Below, piece after piece: positions 59,139-64,000 of a stretch of 64,000 nt of DNA (positions are counted from its first letter, which is position 1; each line of letters opens with the position of its first letter). The position numbers were made by a program, and so were the translations under genes. Origin of the DNA: Serratia sarumanii. GTDB lineage: Bacteria; Pseudomonadota; Gammaproteobacteria; Enterobacterales; Enterobacteriaceae. The stretch is taken from positions 2,542,001 through 2,606,000 of the forward strand of contig NZ_CP124750.1 of the NCBI RefSeq assembly GCF_029962605.1, read 5' to 3'. A model generated the notes under the pieces. That model saw nothing but the letters and a program-made list of their open reading frames with translations. It did not search any database and was not told the origin of the DNA.

Positions 59139-59225
59139 ATGCCCAATACCGCAACACGCCGGGAATTAATTATCGACCCGCAGCAGTGCAGGATCGGTGC
59201 TTGCCTACAGGCGCTGCACCATTAG
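59139..59225 (+). CDS. Possible leader or small peptide upstream of agaS
   Basis: A 28-codon frame (MPNTATRRELIIDPQQ, then CRIGACLQALHH) with AGGAG nine bases before its ATG. It ends 56 bp before the AgaS start on the same strand. It has no hydrophobic segment and two cysteines. It may be a leader peptide or a small soluble protein; evidence is limited to the ribosome site and position. Confidence 0.35.
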   Translation: MPNTATRRELIIDPQQCRIGACLQALHH

Positions 59226-59281
59226 AGGGAGCGACGTGATTATCGCCGACCGTTAACCAAGGCTTTTAAGGAGTTGTCATC

Positions 59282-60448
59282 ATGAACGCGTATTTCTCTT
59301 ACGAGGCGGATTGGCTGAAGCAGCGCAACGCCTGGCACACCGCCGCAGAGATTTGGCAGCAGCCGGATCTGTGGGCCGCGCTGCACCGGCAATTGCAGGA
59401 TCAACAGGTGCAGTGGCAGCCGTTCCTGGCGCCGCTGCTGGCCAATCCGCGCCTGCAAATCGTACTGTGCGGCGCCGGCAGCTCGGCGTTCGCCGGCCGC
59501 GCCCTGGCGCCCTGGCTGCGCGAACGAACCGGCCGCGACGTGGCGGCCTACGGCACCACCGATATCGTCGCCAATCCGCGGCAGTATCTCGACCCTGAGC
59601 GGCCGACGCTGCTGGTCTCCTTCGCCCGCTCGGGCAACAGCCCGGAGAGCGTGGCGACGGTGGAGCTGGCCGACCAGCTGCTGCCGGAAAGCTATCACCT
59701 GATGCTGGTCTGCAACCCGGACAGCCGGCTGGCGCAGTATGCGCATCAGCGTGGCAACGTCTGTTCGCTGGTGATGCCGCAAGGCTCCAACGATCAAAGC
59801 TTCGCCATGACCTCCAGCTTCAGCTGCATGATGCTGAGCGCCGCGCTGTTGCTCGGCCCGGCTTCGCTCGAGGCCGCCCAGGCGCCGCTCAACGCCATGG
59901 TGCAGCGCTGCCGCACACTGCGCGAAACGCTGCAGCCGCAGGTGAAGGCGCTGGCCGCCAGCGGTTTCCGCCGTTATATCACCCTCGGCGGTAGCTGCTT
60001 TACCGGCCTCGCCGAAGAGGCCTCGCTCAAGATGCTGGAGCTGACCGCCGGCCGTATCGTTACACGCTACGACTCGCCGCTCGGCCTGCGCCACGGCCCG
60101 AAATTCATGGTCGACGGCCAGACGTTGGTGGTGCTGATGTTCTCCCGCGACGACTATGCCCGCCAGTATGACCGCGATCTGTGGAACGAACTGCAGCGCG
60201 ACAGGCTGGCGATGCAGTTGGTCGGGTTGACCGGCGAGCGCCAACCCCTGTCCGATGCCCTGCTGCCTATGCACGACGCGGCCGACGATATCTGGCTGCT
60301 GTTCCCGTATCTGCTGTTCACCCAGATGCTGGCCTTCGAGAGTTCGCTGGCGCTGGGGCTGACCCCGGACAATCCTTGCCCGACCGGCGAGGTCAACCGG
60401 GTGGTGAAAGGCGTGACGATTTACCGTTTTCCTTCCCCGGTGCTGTAA
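59282..60448 (+). CDS. agaS: SIS-domain aminosugar-phosphate isomerase/deaminase, AgaS-like
   Basis: A 388-residue protein with two SIS domains: VLCGAGSSAFAGRALAPWLR and LVSFARSGNSPESVATVELA in the first, YITLGGSCFTGLAEEASLKM, then SPLGLRHGPKFMVDGQTLVV in the second. It resembles AgaS, galactosamine-6-phosphate deaminase/isomerase, which yields tagatose-6-phosphate. It has AAGGAG eight bases upstream and is followed after 9 bp by the aldolase gene, which acts two steps later in the same pathway. No PTS, deacetylase or tagatose-6-phosphate kinase gene is seen here. Confidence 0.88.
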   Translation: MNAYFSYEADWLKQRNAWHTAAEIWQQPDLWAALHRQLQDQQVQWQPFLAPLLANPRLQIVLCGAGSSAFAGRALAPWLRERTGRDVAAYGTTDIVANPRQYLDPERPTLLVSFARSGNSPESVATVELADQLLPESYHLMLVCNPDSRLAQYAHQRGNVCSLVMPQGSNDQSFAMTSSFSCMMLSAALLLGPASLEAAQAPLNAMVQRCRTLRETLQPQVKALAASGFRRYITLGGSCFTGLAEEASLKMLELTAGRIVTRYDSPLGLRHGPKFMVDGQTLVVLMFSRDDYARQYDRDLWNELQRDRLAMQLVGLTGERQPLSDALLPMHDAADDIWLLFPYLLFTQMLAFESSLALGLTPDNPCPTGEVNRVVKGVTIYRFPSPVL

Positions 60449-61312
<864 letters not shown>

Positions 61313-61321
61313 CCCCCCGCT

Positions 61322-61355
61322 CGCCCCCGGTTCCTGCGGTTGCGGCACGGGGGCG
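61322..61355 (+). terminator. Possible terminator after the aldolase gene
   Basis: CGCCCCCG (61322-61329) pairs with CGGGGGCG (61348-61355) ten bases after the stop. The loop is 18 bases and the tail AAAAC is not a T-run, so it is uncertain. The rest of the 306-bp gap holds an FNR-like site and an AT-rich promoter-like stretch. Confidence 0.4.
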
Positions 61356-61444
61356 AAAACATCCCGCCCTTTCCCGCTTTCCTGAGAGAACGATCACAGC
61401 CTTTTACCCTGCCCGCGCCGGAAACCATTAACCGGTCTTCACTA

Positions 61445-61456
61445 TGATCCAAATCA
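61445..61456. promoter_or_regulatory. FNR-like site upstream of the pilin-like gene
   Basis: TGATCCAAATCA matches the TGAT-N4-ATCA core of the FNR consensus (TTGATNNNNATCAA), with A and T instead of the outer T and A. It lies 163 bp before the pilin-like gene. Confidence 0.4.
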
Positions 61457-61618
61457 TGGTTTTACCCACCCTACCTCCTTACTATCAAATTCATTGAATT
61501 CAGGCAGTAGGATTTTTGCCCATTCGTTTTTATTTCGCCAGGCGAAATAGCTTATTTGATGAAAACAAGGGCGCTTGTTTTTAATTGGCAGTGTTTTTTA
61601 TTCTGAGAGGAACAGCGT

Positions 61619-61930
61619 ATGAACCATTACTTAGCCGTATTAAGCGCATTGGTCATTCTGCCCTTCGCTCTGCAAGCAAAACCGCTTTCCGGCAGCCAGG
61701 TCGCCTCCGGCGTCGTGCGCTTCACCGGCGCCATTACCACCCCGGCCTGCACCATCACACATCAGGATGAACAGCTTGTCTCCAACTGCTTCGGTAAAGT
61801 GACGGAATATCAGAACGGATATATTTCCTCTTCGTTAAAAGAGATGCCAAAAGAATTAGTCTCTGCCGTCACCAGCGAAATAGTGAATAACGATCCCCAT
61901 TTAAAGCGCGTGACCATCAGCTATAAGTAA
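61619..61930 (+). CDS. Small secreted protein, pilin-like N-terminus
   Basis: A 103-residue protein with a signal peptide (MNHYLAVLSALVILPFALQA) followed by SGVVRFTGAITTPACTITHQ and a second cysteine in LVSNCFGK. The G-x-x-x-F-x-G-x-I-x-x-P-A-C-x-I pattern with a later cysteine is that of the first strands of chaperone-usher pilins. The protein is about 60 residues shorter than a type 1 pilin and lacks their C-terminal donor/chaperone strand region. It has GAGAGGA upstream and stands alone. It may be a degenerate pilin or a separate small exported protein family. Confidence 0.72.
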   Translation: MNHYLAVLSALVILPFALQAKPLSGSQVASGVVRFTGAITTPACTITHQDEQLVSNCFGKVTEYQNGYISSSLKEMPKELVSAVTSEIVNNDPHLKRVTISYK

Positions 61931-62050
61931 CGCCAACGCGTTAATGCCTGGTGAAATAATAAACAGAACACAGCTTGCCTTGATTACTTATAAATTTATT
62001 TTATAAATTTATCGAACAATGACTCCACGGCTTACCCTGAGTCGGCTATT

Positions 62051-62072
62051 TGGGCAACCCTGCGGTTGCCCA
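62051..62072. terminator. Perfect hairpin upstream of ogt
   Basis: TGGGCAACC (62051-62059) and GGTTGCCCA (62064-62072) pair perfectly around CTGC. It may end transcripts from the pilin-like gene; no T-run follows. Confidence 0.4.
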
Positions 62073-62149
62073 TCAGCATGTCCGAAATCCGCCATCGCTT
62101 CCCCCGCTTTCGTGCGATAATCGCCATACCAAACCGAGGAGTGATCCAG

Positions 62150-62674
62150 ATGCAGACTTTTTTGATTGATCGTACCGCCACGCCGGTGGGAGAACTGGTG
62201 CTGATTGCCGATGAACAGGGGCGCCTGCGGGCGATTGACTGGACCGATCACGAAGCGCGCCTGATGAAGCTGCTGAATACCCACTACCGCGCCGATCGCT
62301 TCACCCTGCGCGAGCAGCGCGATCCCGGCGGCCTGACCGATGCGATGCAACGCTATTTCGCCGGTGAGCTGAGCATTATCGATCGGCTGCCGGTGATGAC
62401 CGCCGGCACCGAGTTCCAACGCACCGTGTGGCAACAGCTGCGCCAAATCCCGTGCGGCGAGATCCTGACCTACGGCCAGCTGGCGCAACGCATCGGCCGT
62501 CCGACCGCCTCGCGCGCGGTCGGCATGGCCAACGGTTCGAATCCGATCAGCATCGTGGTGCCCTGCCACCGGGTGATCGGTTCGCAGGGCGCGCTGACCG
62601 GCTATGCCGGCGGCGTACAGCGCAAGCAGTGGCTGTTGCAGCATGAAGGCTACCTGCCGAAAAGTTTGCTGTAG
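62150..62674 (+). CDS. ogt: Methylated-DNA-protein cysteine methyltransferase Ogt
   Basis: A 174-residue suicide DNA-repair enzyme with the acceptor cysteine in [20 protein letters not shown], preceded by [20 protein letters not shown]. It transfers methyl and other alkyl groups from O6-alkylguanine and O4-alkylthymine to the cysteine. The ATG at 62150 has GAGGAG; the 28 extra codons upstream include a hairpin and are not coding. The order ogt-fnr-uspE is that of E. coli, though here all three lie on the plus strand. Confidence 0.93.
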   Translation: MQTFLIDRTATPVGELVLIADEQGRLRAIDWTDHEARLMKLLNTHYRADRFTLREQRDPGGLTDAMQRYFAGELSIIDRLPVMTAGTEFQRTVWQQLRQIPCGEILTYGQLAQRIGRPTASRAVGMANGSNPISIVVPCHRVIGSQGALTGYAGGVQRKQWLLQHEGYLPKSLL

Positions 62675-62921
62675 CCGCGGCGATGAGCTCATCCAGCGCC
62701 ATTGTTTGGCGCTGCTTAATAAAGCACGTTGCTCAACGCCGCGCTCGTCCCCGCTTTGGCACTATCAATAACTTGTGTGAATAAAACGCATAAGTCACAA
62801 ATAATGCTCATAACTTCAGTCCCATACAGAATAATCGGCGGCATGTGTGCGCAAAATTCGCACACAATACCCCTATTCATGCTAATGCCACCCTTATCAG
62901 CTGCTGCAAAAGATGTTAAAA

Positions 62922-62935
62922 TTGACTCATATCAA
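62922..62935. promoter_or_regulatory. FNR box in the fnr promoter
   Basis: TTGACTCATATCAA matches the FNR consensus TTGATNNNNATCAA at nine of ten fixed positions, 21 bp before the fnr start codon. In E. coli, FNR represses its own gene through a similar site over the transcription start. A perfect hairpin (62844-62866, TGTGTGCG/CGCACACA) lies further upstream. Confidence 0.75.
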
Positions 62936-62955
62936 TTATTGAATGAGCGTAATCT

Positions 62956-63720
62956 ATGATCCCGGAAAAACGCGTGATTCGTCGTATCCAGTCTGGTGGT
63001 TGTGCGATCCATTGCCAGGACTGCAGCATCAGCCAGCTGTGCATTCCTTTCACCCTTAATGCCCACGAGCTGGACCAGCTCGACAACATTATCGAGAGGA
63101 AAAAGCCCATCCAGAAAGGCCAGACCCTGTTCAAGGCCGGCGACGAGTTGAAGTCGCTGTACGCGATCCGTTCCGGGACCATCAAAAGCTATACCATCAC
63201 CGAGCAAGGCGACGAGCAGATCACCGGCTTCCACCTCGCGGGCGATCTGGTGGGCTTCGACGCCATCGGCGGTCTGAAGCACCCGAGTTTTGCCCAGGCG
63301 CTGGAAACCTCGATGGTGTGTGAGATCCCGTTCGAAACCCTCGACGATCTGTCCGGCAAAATGCCTAACCTGCGTCAGCAGATCATGCGGCTGATGAGCG
63401 GCGAGATCAAAGGCGACCAGGACATGATCCTGCTGCTGTCGAAGAAAAATGCCGAAGAGCGCCTGGCGGCGTTCGTTTACAACCTGTCACGCCGCTTCGC
63501 GGAGCGCGGCTTCTCACCGCGCGAGTTCCGTTTGACCATGACCCGCGGCGACATCGGCAACTACCTCGGCCTGACGGTGGAAACCATCAGCCGCCTGCTG
63601 GGCCGCTTCCAGAAAAGCGAAATCCTCAGCGTGAAAGGCAAATACATCACCATCGAAAACGCCGACGCCCTGTCGGTGCTGGCCGGTACGCCGCGCATCA
63701 ACGTGTCCGTTAACGCCTGA
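62956..63720 (+). CDS. fnr: Fumarate/nitrate reduction regulator FNR
   Basis: A 254-residue oxygen-sensing regulator nearly identical to E. coli FNR over the first 100 residues. The [4Fe-4S] ligands are in place: Cys20, Cys23 and Cys29 in [16 protein letters not shown] and a fourth in SMVCEIPF. The cAMP-receptor-like effector domain and long dimer helix follow, then the helix-turn-helix [13 protein letters not shown]. Only a short stretch ([10 protein letters not shown]) and the C-terminal tail differ from E. coli. Without oxygen it dimerises and activates anaerobic respiration genes. A matching FNR box precedes it. Confidence 0.97.
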   Translation: MIPEKRVIRRIQSGGCAIHCQDCSISQLCIPFTLNAHELDQLDNIIERKKPIQKGQTLFKAGDELKSLYAIRSGTIKSYTITEQGDEQITGFHLAGDLVGFDAIGGLKHPSFAQALETSMVCEIPFETLDDLSGKMPNLRQQIMRLMSGEIKGDQDMILLLSKKNAEERLAAFVYNLSRRFAERGFSPREFRLTMTRGDIGNYLGLTVETISRLLGRFQKSEILSVKGKYITIENADALSVLAGTPRINVSVNA

Positions 63721-63727
63721 TTCTCCT

Positions 63728-63763
63728 GCCGGATCAACATTTCACTGAAATTGTTGATCCGGC
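63728..63763 (+). terminator. Rho-independent terminator after fnr
   Basis: GCCGGATCAACA (63728-63739) and TGTTGATCCGGC (63752-63763) pair perfectly over twelve bases; the downstream sequence is rich in T. Confidence 0.75.
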
Positions 63764-63847
63764 GCCGCTTCTGTTGTTGTTCTGTTTTTCAATGTTGGGT
63801 TACTCTGTAAATTAACAGACTGTTGATTTCAGCTGTAAGGAGGCCCT

Positions 63848-64000
63848 ATGGCGAAGTATCAGAATCTTCTGGTGGCTATTGACCCCAATCAGGACGACCA
63901 GCCGGCATTGCGCCGCGCCGTGTACCTGGTGAAACGGAACGGCGGGCGCATCAAAGCCTTCCTGCCCATTTATGACTTCTCTTACGAAATGACGACCCTG
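63848..64000 (+). CDS. uspE: Universal stress protein UspE, 5' part
   Basis: The first 51 codons are in the window: [20 protein letters not shown] and further [19 protein letters not shown], which follow E. coli UspE at the same place next to fnr. UspE is a tandem Usp-domain protein involved in stress resistance, motility and aggregation. AAGGAGG precedes the ATG. The rest lies beyond the right edge. Confidence 0.93.
   Translation, partial: MAKYQNLLVAIDPNQDDQPALRRAVYLVKRNGGRIKAFLPIYDFSYEMTTL

Larger units (their letters stand above)
58594..59281. other. AT-rich gap with two doubtful small frames
   Basis: A 688-bp stretch, much poorer in GC than its flanks at 58850-59090. It contains a 95-codon minus-strand frame (58763-59050) with one hydrophobic segment but no ribosome site, and a 28-codon plus-strand frame (59139-59225) that does have one. 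No RNA gene, repeat or gene remnant was recognised. Confidence 0.5.

Noticed and set aside
61989..62012. Two copies of TATAAATTTAT in tandem
   Set aside because: Short AT-rich repeat in an intergenic region; no sign of a mobile element, origin or CRISPR spacing.

Overview
The window looks like chromosomal DNA of a Serratia species of the S. marcescens type. It is GC-rich enterobacterial DNA. It carries the ogt-fnr-uspE block in the E. coli order, close homologues of E. coli NudI, YbaA, FNR, Ogt and UspE, a bifunctional OlsF-type ornithine-lipid synthase, and an extra EF-G and an extra ABC-F protein. No rRNA, tRNA, intact insertion sequence, phage or CRISPR array was seen.

Layout. 1-2641: VOC protein, YbaA-like protein and a MASE1-GGDEF cyclase. 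2643-2774: the 3' remnant of a GNAT acetyltransferase. 2775-11781: a visibly less GC-rich catabolic segment with a PuuB-like FAD oxidase, GntR/FCD regulator, PuuC-like aldehyde dehydrogenase, DHDPS-family enzyme, DMT exporter, MFS transporter and GlxA-like regulator. It looks inserted beside the GNAT remnant. 12206-17080: small lipoprotein, MscS-type channel, and an ABC-F ATPase with a leader peptide. 17236-20995: solo RND pump and TetR, with a perfect palindrome in the promoter. 21174-25200: inositol-phosphatase-like gene, CDF exporter, then a magnesium cluster: a 59-aa membrane protein, an MgtS-like 30-aa microprotein, and MgtE under an M-box riboswitch. 25295-29755: an OppA-like 3' remnant abutting a secreted peptidase, a DUF883-type protein, and a second EF-G. 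29783-36954: EamA/AraC, a succinate-semialdehyde-dehydrogenase-like gene, and an isomerase-hydrolase-esterase operon with TetR.

37072-44639 is a LysR gene divergent from a seven-gene operon: a complete branched-chain-amino-acid-type ABC transporter followed by L-2-aminothiazoline-4-carboxylate (ATC) hydrolase and an N-carbamoyl-cysteine-amidohydrolase-like enzyme. This reads as uptake of ATC (or an analogue) and conversion to L-cysteine. 44721-55154: self-regulated ArsR/SRPBCC pair, CorA-like transporter, PiT phosphate permease with PPK2 polyphosphate kinase, nudI, pbpG, an LLM oxidoreductase, and a PtsJ-like MocR regulator divergent from a small protein, a glutamine amidotransferase and pyridoxal kinase. 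55198-64000: YcgR, N-formylglutamate amidohydrolase, OlsF, AgaS with tagatose-bisphosphate aldolase, a pilin-like secreted protein with an FNR-like site upstream, then ogt, fnr and the start of uspE.

The most noteworthy points are the M-box riboswitch with an mgtE/mgtS-like cluster, the ATC-to-cysteine operon with its own transporter, the leader peptide of the ABC-F gene, and the catabolic segment of unknown substrate with paired GntR operators. All functions are inferred from reading the sequence; no database search was possible.
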